The notes under the pieces: model-generated | The model's input: only the letters and a program-made list of their open reading frames with translations | What the model was told of the DNA's origin: nothing | Database searches by the model: none | DNA from: Stomoxys calcitrans | Taxonomy: Eukaryota > Arthropoda > Insecta > Diptera > Muscidae | NCBI RefSeq assembly: GCF_963082655.1 | Contig: NC_081553.1 | Location: forward strand, 37,291,474 to 37,355,473 | DNA length: 64,000 nucleotides | Reading direction: 5' to 3' | Program-made: the position numbers and the translations under genes | Part shown: piece after piece, positions 22,863 to 34,600 of the stretch | Layout of the letters: every line of letters begins with the position of its first letter | How positions within the stretch are numbered: the stretch's first letter is position 1

Positions 22863-23387
22863 CAACAAAAAAACAGAGATTCATTTTTTTTTTTGGTTTT
22901 CACCCCACTGTGCTTTTTTTCATGTCTTCAATATTGCTTTAAAAACGCAAGCTGTTTATTTTGTTTTCCCCTCTTTGATGATATACTTTTTATCTTTTTT
23001 TTTTGCCTTATAGAGGAAAAAAACGGTCGATTGGCTTATTTTGATTTTCAAAGAAGCCCTTAATTCTTCTTAAGAAATAGGCATCGAGTTTCAGTCAATG
23101 TGGTGGCTTTGATTTTTTTGTTTGTTTTTGCTTTCTGTCATACATACATAGTTTTTTAATATCTTACTTTGATTGTTTGTTTAAAAGTGATGGACTCTTC
23201 CAAAAAAAAAAAACACTACAGACAATCTTTTATGAAGAGAAAAAGAATGAACTGCATTTTAGATTGCATGCTAAGATCAATCGATAGTTGTCTTGAGAAC
23301 TCATATATTTTAATTTTTTTTGAGCAAGTATAGATATAAGACTTGTGGTTATTTGCAAGGCAAGGGGTACTTACAACGAATTTATTC
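22863..23387. other. AT-rich DNA, nothing recognised
   Basis: No repeat unit or gene identified. Confidence 0.4.
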
Positions 23388-23715
23388 CGAAAACGCCTCG
23401 ATGATATAAATACCACATTAACCACGCTCGACAACCCTGCCTTTTAGCTACTTTTTCTCAATGCATGTGTTTTTGTGTAATGGCAGATTTTGGGTCTACA
23501 CAATTACACTACTTCCATGGTATACACATGATTTTGTGCATCTGTTGGAAGTTGTATTGATGGCTTCGAACGCCAGACAGCGGCAAAGCCTCTCGCTGTT
23601 GCTCCGTGTGCTCAGGTTAGGCTCCGCCGAATCCTCAGATTTTTTAATTTCTATTTGCGATCATTGAGCTAGTCTCGAAAGAGAACAAACAAAAATAGTA
23701 AAATTTAATGATCTT
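23388..23715 (+). repeat. Dispersed repeat with tRNA-like B box (family T), copy 1
   Basis: Shares with 30548-30835 and 46250-46540 the phrases gaaaacgcct-gatgatata, ccacattaac-acgctcgaca, atgattttgtgcatctg-tggaa and gtattgatggcttcgaacgc. A small conserved stem follows (cagcg...cgctg). In this copy the B box is degraded to caggttaggctccgccgaat. The flank from about 23650 (the inverse of gatcattaaattttac) matches the flanks of the 46-kb copy. Confidence 0.6.
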
Positions 23716-23784
23716 CGCCCGAACAGGTAAAAAACTTGTAAAAAAAATATAAGTTCAATCATACGGTTTAAGTTCGCTTCAGAG

Positions 23785-24997
23785 TTTTTTATACCCTCCA
23801 CCATAGGATGGGGTGATACTAATTTCGTCATTCTGTTTGTAACTACTCGAAATATTCGTCTGATACCCCATATTCTTGATCGTCGTGACATTTTATGTCG
23901 ATCTAGCCATGTCCGTCCTTCCGTCTTCACGCTAACTTTTGAAGGAGTAAAGCTAGCCGCTTGAAATTTTGCACAAATACTTCCTATTAGTGTAGGTCGG
24001 TTGGAATTGTAAATGGGCCATATCGGTTCATGTTTTGATATAGCTGCCATATAAACCGATCTTGGGTCTTGACTTCTTGAGCCTCTAGAGGGCGCAATTC
24101 TTATCCGATTTGGCTCAAATCGGTCCATAATCTGATATAGCTGCCACATAAACCGATCTTGGTTCTTGACTTCTTGAGCCTCTATAGGGCGGAATTTTTA
24201 CCCGATTGGAATGAAGTTTTGCACGGTGTGTTTTGCTGTGACTTCCAACAACTGTACTAAATTAGGTCCAAATCCGTTCATAACCTGATATAGCTGCCAT
24301 ATAAACCGATTTTGGGTTTGAGTTCGTGAGCCTCCAGATTGGAGGCGCGATTCTTACTCAATTGGAATGAAATTTTGCACGACGTGTTTTGCTATGACTT
24401 ACAACAACTGTGCTAAATTAGGTTCAAATCGGTCAATAACTTGATGTAGCTGCCATATAAACCGATCTTGGGTCTTGAATTCTTGAGCCTCTAGAGGTCG
24501 CAATTCTTATCCGATTGGAATGAAATTTTGCACGACGTGGTGTGAAATATTACACAATGACTTCTACAATGTTCAGCATTCATTTATGGTCCGAATCGGA
24601 CTATAACTTGATATATTTAGCTCCCATAGCATAACAGTTCTTATTGAATATTCTATTGGGTTGCCCAAAAAGTAATTACGGATTTTTCATATAGTCGTAG
24701 TTGACAAATTTTTTCACAGCTTGTGACTCTGTAATTGCATTCTTTCTTCTGTCAGTTATCAGCTGTTACTTTTAGGTTGCTTTAGAAAAAAGTGTAAAAA
24801 AAGTATATTTGATTAAAGTTCATTCTAAGTTTTATTAAAAATGCATTTACTTTATTTTAAAAAATCCGCAATTACTTTTTGGGCAACCCAATATGTTTGT
24901 CTAAAAAGAGATACCGCGCATAGAACACGACAAATGCGATCAATGGTTGAGGGTATATAAGATTCGGCGCGGCCGAACTTAGCATGCTCTTACTTGT
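23785..24997 (+). mobile_element. DINE-1-like Helentron element H5, split by a MITE
   Basis: Starts TATACCCTCCACCATAGG at 23790 and has the 5' module (gatctagccatgtccgtcc, tgaaattttgcacaaatact). Internal units contain gctgccatataaaccgatc and gcctctagagggcgcaatt. It ends at 24997 after gagggtatataagattcgg, the stem-loop TTCGGCGCGGCCGAA (24963-24977) and acttgtg. The mariner MITE at 24656-24891 interrupts the 3' part. The sister element H12 has the uninterrupted sequence at this place (58978-59010). Confidence 0.85.
24656..24891 (-). mobile_element. Mariner-type MITE, copy 2
   Basis: A 236-bp inverse-oriented copy of the element at 4768-5004, with the same TTGGGTTGCCCAAAAAGTAA ends and TA on both sides (24654-24655 and 24892-24893). 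It sits inside H5 and is therefore younger than H5. The pre-insertion sequence is deducible from H12. Confidence 0.9.
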
Positions 24998-25665
24998 GTC
25001 TTTTTAATTTTTATTTGTTTTTCTGATTCATTTTTATTTATTTTTATTATTTTTTTCATTATAATTTTTATTTTTTGTTTTCATTTTTATTTTTTTTTTG
25101 ATTTATTTTTATTTTTCTGATTTATTTTTATTTTTTTATATTTTTGATTTATTTTTTATCTTATTTTTAATTTTTGATTTATTTTTTTATATATATTTTT
25201 TATTTATTAATTTTTTATTAATTTTTTAATTTCATTTTAATTTTTTTTCATTTTTATGTTTTGATCTTTTTACATTTTTTTTTAAATTTATTTATTAATT
25301 TCTTTATTTGTTTTATTTATTTTTTTAATAATATTTTAATTATTTTTTTTTTCATTTTCATTTTAATATTTTTATTTTTTCAATTTTTGTTTTTATTTTT
25401 TTATTAATAAATTTTTATTTTTTTTTTATTTTTTTTTAATTCATTTTTTAATTTATTTCTTTGCTTATTTTTGTTTTGTTATTTGTTTTATTTTTTTTAT
25501 TAATTTTTAACGTGTTTTTTAATTAATTTTTTTTCTTTTTATTATGTTTTTATTTATTTTTTTTTTCATATATTTTACTAATAATTTTACTTGTTTTTTA
25601 TTATTATTTTTTTTTTTACTTTTTTTTATTTTTTTATTTATTTTCATTTCGTTTACTTCCGTTTT
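24998..25665. repeat. T-rich low-complexity tract beyond H5
   Basis: About 670 bp of T-rich sequence starting at the H5 3' terminus. The purine-poor bias is on the same strand as the element. Confidence 0.9.
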
Positions 25666-27515
25666 TTCTGAAAAAAAAAACTATTCTCACTGCTCTAAGT
25701 GAATGACCTCCTGTCACAGTTGTTTATTTTTATGAAAATGTAAAAACTGTGTTCTCCACCAACCATCGTACATGACATACATGAACTCAGCTCCATTTCC
25801 TGAACTCATAGCCTAACAAAAAACTAGCAACAATAGTATCTTCATCTAGACACTATTGTCTGGCATCAATGCGTAACATAACCAACCATTGTTTTGAAAA
25901 AAAAAAACAATAATAGTAATAAAAAAGAAAATATTTCCATGTAATATGCATTCATATGCATATCAGCTGTGTTGTTTCTTTCTTTCCACTGTATTACTAC
26001 ACTGTGATAATTAGCCTAATAAATTGTTTTATACAATGAAACCACCATCAAAGAGAAAAGCAGGGGATAGATTGCGCTTTGGCATTTTCTCTCGGATATG
26101 TGGGTGGTGTGGAAAATATGAAAAAAAAACACGAAAATTGCAAAAATAAATCATTCATAACTTTTATACTCCCAAGCTAGCGTATCACATTACAACAATA
26201 GAAATTGTTTTATAAAAACACTAATTACATTGGAAGTCATGTCTTTGTATTACATTATGAATATTTTGTTGTTGCCAGGTTTACAATTTTGTAACAGAAA
26301 TTGAAAATTTAAATATAACAGACATGTCTTTATGGCGTCGCCATCATTTGCATTGCCGTCATTACTAATTAAATAAAAAAATTGGAGAGAGAGATAGAAA
26401 AGTCTGCCACACCAAATGTCGGTCATAATAAAATTGACTTAATTTGCGTGCTGGATTTTCTTTATTTTCGCTTTAAATATATTGGGAGTATATATGGGGC
26501 TTTCACAGAAAATTGTAGAGATGTAATTTATACAATTTTGTAGCATCATTGAATAAAAACAATAAAAACAATAGTGTTGGAGGCATTCCTCAGGAGGTAC
26601 ATGCCAAAATTCAACATTTAAATCTTAAACATAGAAAAAATTCAATTTGCTATGGAATGCACCATATTGCAATAATTTTATTACATGCAATAGTTTACTT
26701 ATTCATAGAAAATCCTTGCTAGCCTTCATATTTTCAAGTTTTTGATTTTTATTTATTTTGTTGCTTGCATTACTACATTTCAATTTATCATGGAATGTCC
26801 CATATACAATACTCTGATTACATTCAATTTACTGCAACTGTCTGTCGGCTGCCATATCTTGATTTTTTTTTTTTGAATTTGATTATTGCTATATAATTAT
26901 GTCCACATTGTTGCAATATATCTATGGAATATGTTTCGTTTGCCTTTTTTTCTCCAAAAGACAACAAGAAGGATTTTGTAAAAACAGTTCAACTTAAATA
27001 GAGGGAAAAAAGTTATAATTATTTTGTTTTTTTTTTGTTTGATTTATCATTGACTTTAGCTTTTTTTAATTGAATATGCATTGGGTATTGCATTGATGAT
27101 AGACAAACGACATAGTCTACAATTGATTTTTTTTTGTGCCATAAAACAGTCATGGCATACAGATGTATGCCAGATGGAAATAATTCTTAATTAAATTGTA
27201 ATTTATGCTAATAATGCAAGTCCAACATGTCAATCGTAGAAGACAAAATAGAAAACTAAGCAACATGACGTTTGTTGACTTTGAGGTGTTAAAAGTTTAT
27301 GAAATGTATTTTTTTAATGAGTCCTTATCGGATATCTAATTTTCTTTGTTGACAGCAATATGTAAATAATTTTTATTTAAAAGTTTTATGCAATTGATTT
27401 ATACGAGTGGCAATTAGCTGGGGTCATGGAGCTTGTAGTTAGTTTAAGGGGCAGCAGTCCTACAGTACTCTACTACATTGACTTTAAATAAAGAAAATAA
27501 AATAAATAAATAAAA
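25666..27515. other. AT-rich, apparently single-copy DNA
   Basis: About 1.85 kb without tandem structure, terminal motifs or a credible open frame. This could be intronic or intergenic host sequence. Confidence 0.5.
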
Positions 27516-29266
27516 AATAAAATTCTATAGAAACATAAAAAATTTTCCGAAAAATTTCTATAGAAATATAAAAAAATTTCCGAAAAATTTCTATAGAAAT
27601 ATAAAAAATTTTCCGAAAAATTTCTATAGAAATATAAAAAATTTTCCTCAAATTTTCTATAGAAATATAAAAAATTTTCCGAAAATTGTCTCTGGAAATA
27701 TAAAAAATTTTCCGAAAATTTTCTATAGAAATATAAAAAATTTTCCGAAAATTTTCTATAGAAACATAAAAAATTTTCTATAGAAAGATAAAAAATTTTC
27801 CGAAAATTTTCTATAGAAATATAAAAAATTTTTCTCAAATTTTCTATAGAAATGTAAAAAATTTTCCTCAAATTTTCTATAGAAATATAAAAAATTTTCC
27901 TCAAATTTTCTTTAGAAATATAAAAAATTTTCCTCAAATTTTCTATAGAAATATAAAAAATTTTGCGAAAATTTTCTATAGAAATATAAAAAATTTTGCG
28001 AAAATTTTCTATAGAAATATAAAAAATTTTGCGAAAATTTTCTATAGAAATATAAAAAATTTTGCGCAAATTTTCTATAGAAATATAAAAAATTTTCCTC
28101 AAATTTTCTATAGAAATATAAAAAATTTTCCTCAAATTTTCTATAGAAATATAAAAAATTTTCCTCAAATTTTCTATAGAAATATAAAAAATTTTCCTCA
28201 AATTTTCTATAGAAATATAAAAAATTTTCCTCAAATTTTCTATAGAAATATAAAAAATTTTCCTCAAATTTTCTATAGAAATATAAAAAATTTTCCTCAA
28301 ATTTTCTATAGAAATATAAAAAATTTTCCTCAAATTTTCTATAGAAATATAAAAAATTTTCCTCAAATTTTCTATAGAAATATAAAAAATTTTCCTCAAA
28401 TTTTCCATAGAAAGATAAAAAATTTTCCGAAAATTTTCTATAGAAATATAAAAAATTTTGCGCAAATTTTCTATAGAAATATAAAAAATTTTGCGCAAAT
28501 TTTCTATAGAAATATAAAAAATTTTCCTCAAATTTTCTATAGAAATATAAAAAATTTTCCTCAAATTTTCTATAGAAATATAAAAAATTTTGCGAAAATT
28601 TTCTATAGAAATATATAAAATTTTGCGAAAATTTTCTATAGAAATATAAAAAATTTTCCTCAAATTTTCTATAGAAATATAAAAAATTTTCCTCAAATTT
28701 TCTATAGAAAGATAAAAAATTTTCCGAAAATTTTCCATAGAAAAATACAAAATTTTGCGAAAATTTTCCATAGAAAGATAAAAAATTTTGCGAAAATTTT
28801 CCATAGAAAGATAAACAATTTTCCGAAAATTTTCCATAGAAAGATAAAAAATTTTCCGAAAATTTTCCATAGAAAGATAAAAAATTTTCCGAAAATTTTC
28901 CATAGAAAGATAAAAAATTTTCCTCAAATTTTCTATAGAAATATAAAAAATTTTCCTCAAATTTTCTATAGAAATATAAAAAATTTTCCTCAAATTTTCT
29001 ATAGAAATATAAAAAATTTTCCTCAAATTTTCTATAGAAATATAAAAAATTTTCCTCAAATTTTCTATAGAAATATAGAAAATTTTCCTCAAATTTTCCA
29101 TAGAAAGATAAAAAATTTTCCGAAAATTTTCCATAGAAAGATAAAAAATTTTCCGAAAATTTTCCATAGAAAGATAAAAAATTTTCCTCAAATTTTCTAT
29201 AGAAATATAAAAAATTTTCCTCAAATTTTCTACAGAAATATAAAAAATTTTCTGAAAATTTTCCAT
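27516..29266 (-). repeat. 33-bp minisatellite with a 597-codon open frame
   Basis: About 53 units of 33 bp containing TTTTCTATAGAAATATAAAA, with three variant joints (cctcaaa, ccgaaaa, gcgaaaa) clustered in blocks. On the minus strand it forms one open frame from 29266 to 27473 encoding an 11-residue repeat (ENLRKIFYISI and variants). Near the carboxyl end, spacing slips and the repeat reads as FYRKFSENFLY. Unit size divisible by three explains the open frame. I see no signal peptide, splice or promoter evidence, so I annotate it as a satellite. Confidence 0.93.
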
Positions 29267-29345
29267 TGAATGTTGTTTAGGTTCCTACTGTACCCATCTA
29301 CTCTAACATGATTGTGTTCCGACTGTACCATCTACTCTACATATT
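29267..29345. repeat. Solo ends of family P
   Basis: Two left-end-like phrases in direct orientation, ttcctactgtacccatctac at about 29282 and ttccgactgtaccatctact at about 29314, at the edge of the 33-bp minisatellite. A related tcctacagtactctactaca lies at about 27459, on the other edge of the array. Confidence 0.45.
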
Positions 29346-30547
29346 TTTTTTTTGCTTTTTCACCAACATAGTTTTGTTTCAATATGTTAGCCAATTCATC
29401 TGTTGTTCTTTGCAAAAATCTACCCTTTCACTTTCTGGTTCTTGGAAAGTACTTTTTTTCTCAAGATGCAAACGAAAAAAACTTGTTTTCCCTATAGTAA
29501 CTCATTTATATTTTTAATTATTTTTACGAGTGATTTCTAAAAATTAGTTATTATTTCATCTCCCCCCTTCCCCTTTTTCTCAGACTGATACGGTGTTTAT
29601 GATAATTTCTGAACAAAAACATTATTTTGCACTTTAATCAAACTTCGTTCCCTTTTTGGGCCTAAGAACAATTTCTTCAATTATAAGTTATCTATGGTGT
29701 TGTTGTGTTTTTTTGTCGTGTTTTCATTTTGTTTAACAAAACAACAACAACCACAAACGAATATTTACAACATCATTCACATTTCAAAGTATCGCAAAAT
29801 GTTCGGAAGCGCAACAAATACTAGTCTAGAGTTAGTAATCACTCAGATGGCAGTTACGTTCATGATGACTACATCATAGTTGTGAGGGTCTGTTATTTTG
29901 CAGTTTCCGTTTTCACTCAGGTGGAACTTTATGGTGGTAGTACACTATGTGGATGGGGCTCTCTACAACTCTATTTATTTATGGGTTGGCTAGCGGCAGT
30001 AAAGGCGTTGAAGGTGCTGCTGGCGGTGGTGGTATGGAGGGGCGATTTGGTTGTAAAACTACATTATTGCATTTTCCGCCAAATGATTAGGAAACAAATT
30101 ATTGTAGAGTTTTTTTTTTAGTATTGTGAAAATATTTTTGTTTAGGTTCTTATTTTTTTTCGCCTTTTGAAAATGAAAAGTAAAACTCATTAAAATGAGT
30201 CATATAAATTATTTTTTCGTTTGTTTGCTTTTTTCTCGCCCTAGCCCTACATAGAGATATGAACAAAAAAATATATTATTGTTACCTGGTTGTTGACAAT
30301 TTAAAAGTGTGTAGTACGACATAAATAAAAATAAAATTAAAAAAAAAAATTAAAAAAGGCAAAAATAAATAAAAATGATGACTAGTCGACATGGGTTATC
30401 AGTTGTTGTAAACAACACTGAACAACAAAAAACTTGGGAAGAGTTTCAAATTCCTTTTTGGGCTACACCAAAGAATGTTAAAACAATTTAAAATAAAAAA
30501 AATGAAAAAAATTAAATAAAATTTTAACAAAATTTTCTGTAACAAAA
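29346..30547. other. Mostly single-copy-looking DNA
   Basis: Mixed composition, including a GT-rich stretch at 29930-30050 (gtgctgctggcggtggtggt). Open frames of up to 79 codons are not recognisable. No gene called. Confidence 0.45.
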
Positions 30548-30835
30548 TATTCGGTCAGGATTCGAACCTGGGCACACGGAACAACAGCGAGAGCCGTTGC
30601 TGTTGCCTTAGCGTTCGAAGCCATCAATACAACTTCCAATAGATGCATGAAATCATACGTAATACGGAAGAAGTGTCATTTGTCACAGAAAGAATGTCTG
30701 TCATTACACAAAACTACATGCATTGGGAAGAGTACAGCTAATAGACAGGGTTGTCGACCGTGGTTAATGTGGTAATTGTGTCATAGATGCGTTTTCGCTA
30801 TTAATACGATTCAAATCGAGCTTTTTGACGTTATC
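30548..30835 (-). repeat. Dispersed repeat with tRNA-like B box (family T), copy 2
   Basis: Minus-strand copy of family T. An intact B-box consensus (GGTTCGAATCC) is at 30558-30568. The stem arms aacagc and gctgtt and the phrase ggcttcgaacgctaaggc precede it, and the long 5' part (cataccacattaac-like, gtcgacaaccctgt, ttaatagcgaaaacgc) extends to about 30800. Confidence 0.6.
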
Positions 30836-30869
30836 AATACATGTCCCCTCTATACTCACAGCTCATAAT

Positions 30870-31136
30870 TCATATGGGTGGACCTTCTTCAGAGTTCAAT
30901 ACATGTTCAATAATCCCAACATTTTTAATTCTACCCGATGCATAGCCGATATCGATGACTGCATACATCATCTCATCTCCGTTGTGCTTCCTTGCTACTC
31001 TGGCGTATAAGGGCGGCTCCTTATCTTTCTCAGAGCTCACTTTTGCCGTCATACCGATGCCCTCATCTCTTGATTCGGCTACGATGACTATTTCATTGAC
31101 ATTGTCGCTGTCTGAATCCGAGTCGAAAAGACCAGC
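30870..31136 (-). CDS. Unrecognised open-frame fragment with acidic start
   Basis: A minus-strand frame of 88 codons open from 31136 to the TGA at 30870, with a methionine at 31052. Unlike the repeat-derived frames around it, the residues are protein-like and non-repetitive: an acidic run (FDSDSDSDN), then KVSSEKDKEPPLYARVARKH, then AVIDIGYASGR and a short tail ending SEEGPPI. The upstream end is a stop, so an unspliced protein would have to start at the internal ATG (60 residues). A possible acceptor (tctttt...ggattcag) lies just inside the frame at about 31113. It could be an exon, a decayed gene or a mobile-element remnant. I recognise no domain. Confidence 0.25.
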   Translation of the reverse strand, partial: AGLFDSDSDSDNVNEIVIVAESRDEGIGMTAKVSSEKDKEPPLYARVARKHNGDEMMYAVIDIGYASGRIKNVGIIEHVLNSEEGPPI

Positions 31137-31189
31137 TTAACCTAAAAGGCTGGGGACGACCTGTGTATCCCTCTGGTTATATATTATAA

Positions 31190-33050
31190 ACGTAAAATTT
31201 TGACAAAATTTTCTATAAAAATAAAATTTTTGACAAAATTTTGACAAAATTTTCTATAAAAATAAAATTTTGACAAAATTTTTTATAAATATTAAATTTT
31301 GACAAAATTTTCTATAAAAATAAAATTTTGACAAAATTTTCTATAAAAATAAAATTTTGACAAAATTTTCTATAAAAATAAAATTTTGACAAAATTTTCT
31401 ATAAAAATTAAATTTTGACAAAATTTTCTATAAAAATTAAATTTTGACAAAATTTTCTCTAAAAATAAAATTTTGACAAAATTTTCTATAAAAATAAAAT
31501 TTTGACAAAATTTTCTATAAAAATAAAATTTTGACAAAATTTTCTATAAAAATAAAATTTTGATAAAATTTTCTATAAAAACAAAATTTTGACAAAATTT
31601 TCTATAAAAATAAAGTTTTGACAAAATTTTCTATAAAAATAAAATTTTAACAAAATTTTCTATAAAAATAAAATGTTGACAAAATTTTCTAGAAAAATAA
31701 AATTTTGACAAAATTTTCTATAAAAATAAAATTTTGACAAAATTTTCTATAAAAATAAAATTTTGAGAAAATTTTTCTTTAAAAATAAAATTTTGACAAA
31801 ATTTTCTATAAAAATTAAATTTTGACAAAATTTTCTATAAAAATATAATTTTGAAAAAATTTCCTATAAAAATTAAATTTTGACAAAATCTTCTATAAAA
31901 AATAAAATTTTCTATAAAAATAAAATGTTGACAAAATTTTCTATAAAAATAAAATTTTGACAAAATTTTCTATAAAAATAAAATGTTGACAAAATTTTCT
32001 ATAAAAATAAAATGTTGACAAAATTTTCTATAAAAATAAAATTTTGACAAAATTTTCTATAAAAATAAAATTTTGACAAAATTTTCTATAAAAATAAAAT
32101 TTTGACAAAATTTTCTATAAAAATAAAATTTTGACAAAATTTTCTATAAAAATAAAATTTTGACAAAATTTTCTATAAAAATAAAATTTTGACAAAATTT
32201 TCTATAAAAATAAAATTTTGACAAAATTTTCTATAAAAATAAAATTTTGACAAAATTTTCTATAAAAATAAAATTTTGACAAAATTTTCTATAAAAATAA
32301 AATTTTGACAAAATTTTCTATAAAAATAAAATTTTGACAAAATTTTCTATAAAAATAAAATTTTGACAAAATTTTCTATAAAAATAAAATTTTGACAAAA
32401 TTTTCTATAAAAATAAAATTTTGACAAAATTTTCTATAAAAATAAAATTTTGACAAAATTTTCTATAAAAATAAAATTTTGACAATATTTTCTATAAAAA
32501 TAAAATTTTAACAAAATTTTCTATAAAAATAAAATTTTGGTAAAATTTTCTATAAAAATAAAATTTTGGTAAAATTTTCTATAAAAATAAAATTTTGACA
32601 AAATTTTCTATAAAATAAAATTTTGACAAAATTTTCTATAAAAATACAATTTTGACAAAATTTTTCTATAAAAATACAATTTTGACAAAATTTTCTATAA
32701 AAATACAATTTTGACAAAATTTTCTATAAAAATACAATTTTGACAAAATTTTCTATAAAAATACAATTTTGAAAAAATTTTCTATAAAAATACAATTTTG
32801 AAAAAATTTTCTATAAAAACAAAATTTTGGTAAAATTTTCTATAAAAATAAAATTTTGACAAAATTTTCTATAAAAATAAAATTTTGACTAAATTGTCTA
32901 TAAAAATAAAATTTTGACAAAGTTTCCTATAAAAATTAAATTTTGAAAAAAATTTCTATAAAAATAAAATTTTGACAAAGTTTCCTATAAAAATTAAATT
33001 TTGAAAAAAATTTCTATAAAAATAAAATTTTGAAAAAAATACCTTTAAAA
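31190..33050. repeat. 29-bp minisatellite
   Basis: About 63 units of 29 bp built on AAAATTTTGACAAAATTTTC followed by tataaaaat. The middle (about 32040-32470) is nearly homogeneous. The edges carry more variants, such as aattaaattttg at the left, and tacaattttg and gtttcctataaaaa at the right. The unit is not a multiple of three, so no long frame survives. It shares an aaattttctata(g)aaa core with the 33-bp array at 27.5-29.3 kb. Confidence 0.95.
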
Positions 33051-34039
33051 ATACCATATTATCAAAAAAGCTTTGCGCGTGTTCGTTGTCATTATTCAAC
33101 TAAATGCATTAGATAAGCTAAATTTTAACAACCAATCACCTAATTCGTATTTCATTTAAGTAAGCCGCTATCAATTGCCTTGTCAGCACGCGATTTGAAA
33201 AATAATTTTGCAATATATTTTTAAAGAACATGACCATTTAAGCTCTTATCGTTTGTTGAAGGGGAAATTTACGTCCCCAAGAAATGTCGTTTGACATATT
33301 TCGAAAGCCCCTCCAAACCATGTGTAATCGATAGACCTTTTGAATTTATAAATTATCACGAAATCTATGGAGTTTTTTGTTTTGTTTTTTTTTTCTGTTA
33401 TTAATGTGATCACCTCTATTCAAATATGGATTTTCAAACTTGTTTGCCTGATTTCGGTAGCATGTTTAAATGCATGCCACACAAATTTGGTTGACCACTT
33501 TGTGGCACATCATTGCCACCAGACAGCTGGCCAGACAGAGTCGGATGATTAAAGCGTGAGAACCACCGCAATCGCATTGTCGCTTGGCTGCTGCATAAGA
33601 TGGTATGATCAATTTATTATATTAGACATTCAATTCAATGAAAATTTATTGGAGAAAAAAATGCGATTGAAAATATTTTCAAGCAATTAAACAGGTATGA
33701 CGCTATGCTTTATACAATTAAAACTTTGTAGCTTCGATTTGCAGCTTAGCATTGATTTAAGTGTTGATGTTAATGAATATCTTAATTCAAAATTTATATG
33801 AATATCAGTTGACGATTTGACATTTTCTACAAGGTGATGAAAACAATTGTTTGATTATATATATAGAATGTAGTTTTACCGTGGAAGGTCTAGAAAATCT
33901 GAATTATTTCCTAAGGCAGCCAATAACTGATCGTAAGGCTTATTTAACTTTATTTTAATTCATACTTTTCGAATTATTCTTCTTCGGGAATCTTCACTAG
34001 GCTTCCTTTCGAAAATCTGAAACACCTTCCTCCACATTG
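33051..34039. other. Apparently single-copy DNA, no gene recognised
   Basis: Moderately AT-rich sequence. A 61-codon open frame at 33367-33552 has a hydrophobic start, but there is no supporting evidence. Confidence 0.45.
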
Positions 34040-34393
34040 GCTAAATTTAGAGTAAATTGCAAATTGCAAATTTTGCCCATGAACATTTCACTAAGGAACA
34101 GAGACAAACTTCTCACATATCAATGAGTGCAGTCCGATTCAAGTTTAAGCTCAATGATTAGGAACCTCCTTTGTATTGCCGAGTCCGAACGACGTGTCGC
34201 AGTGCGACACTTCTTTGGAGAGAAGTTTTACATGGCATGGTATCTCACACAAATGTTGCCAGCATTAGGATGGGAAAACCACTGTGACAATTATTTCTGA
34301 TGGTCTCGCCAGGATTCGAACCCAGGCGCTCAGCGTCATAGGCAGACATGCTAACCTCTGCGCTACGGTGTCCTCCATGCTAAATTTAGAGTA
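34040..34393 (-). mobile_element. Full-length tRNA-derived SINE with 15-bp target duplication
   Basis: The SINE occupies 34055-34378 on the minus strand, between perfect copies of GCTAAATTTAGAGTA (34040-34054 and 34379-34393). Its 5' head is tRNA-like: A box tagcgcagaggttagcatg, an anticodon-arm-like cctatgacgctga, and B box GGTTCGAATCC, which together form an RNA polymerase III promoter. The body includes a gcgacacgtcgt-type stretch and gagcttaaacttgaatcgg. The 3' end has tgttcatgggcaaaatttgc and a short (caattt/gcaattt) tail. The long target duplication is the mark of LINE-driven retroposition. The parent tRNA is not settled; the head looks Asp/Gly-like to me. Confidence 0.9.
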
Positions 34394-34600
34394 GACTAGT
34401 AAAATGGGCTAAACTCTGTGGAATAAAGTCTAGATCCATCTAAATTGTGCCCTAATGCAATACCCTACCTAAATAGTAAACCAAAAATCCCTTTTGTGAA
34501 ATACCCTATGAAACCCAGGATACCCATAACGCTGTTGCCATTCTGCTTAACTATAGCTTTGAGGGAAAATATTCACGCCTGTAGTTCAGAACTCAACCTA
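34394..34600. other. Unassigned spacer
   Basis: About 200 bp with repeated short phrases (aaccta, accctat) but no defined element. Confidence 0.35.

Noticed and set aside
34300..34378. Possible tRNA gene
   Set aside because: A and B boxes are present, but the acceptor arms do not pair and the sequence continues into a SINE body with target duplications. The other heads in the window (14.0, 21.5, 37.3, 52.7, 59.6 and 61.0 kb) are the same.
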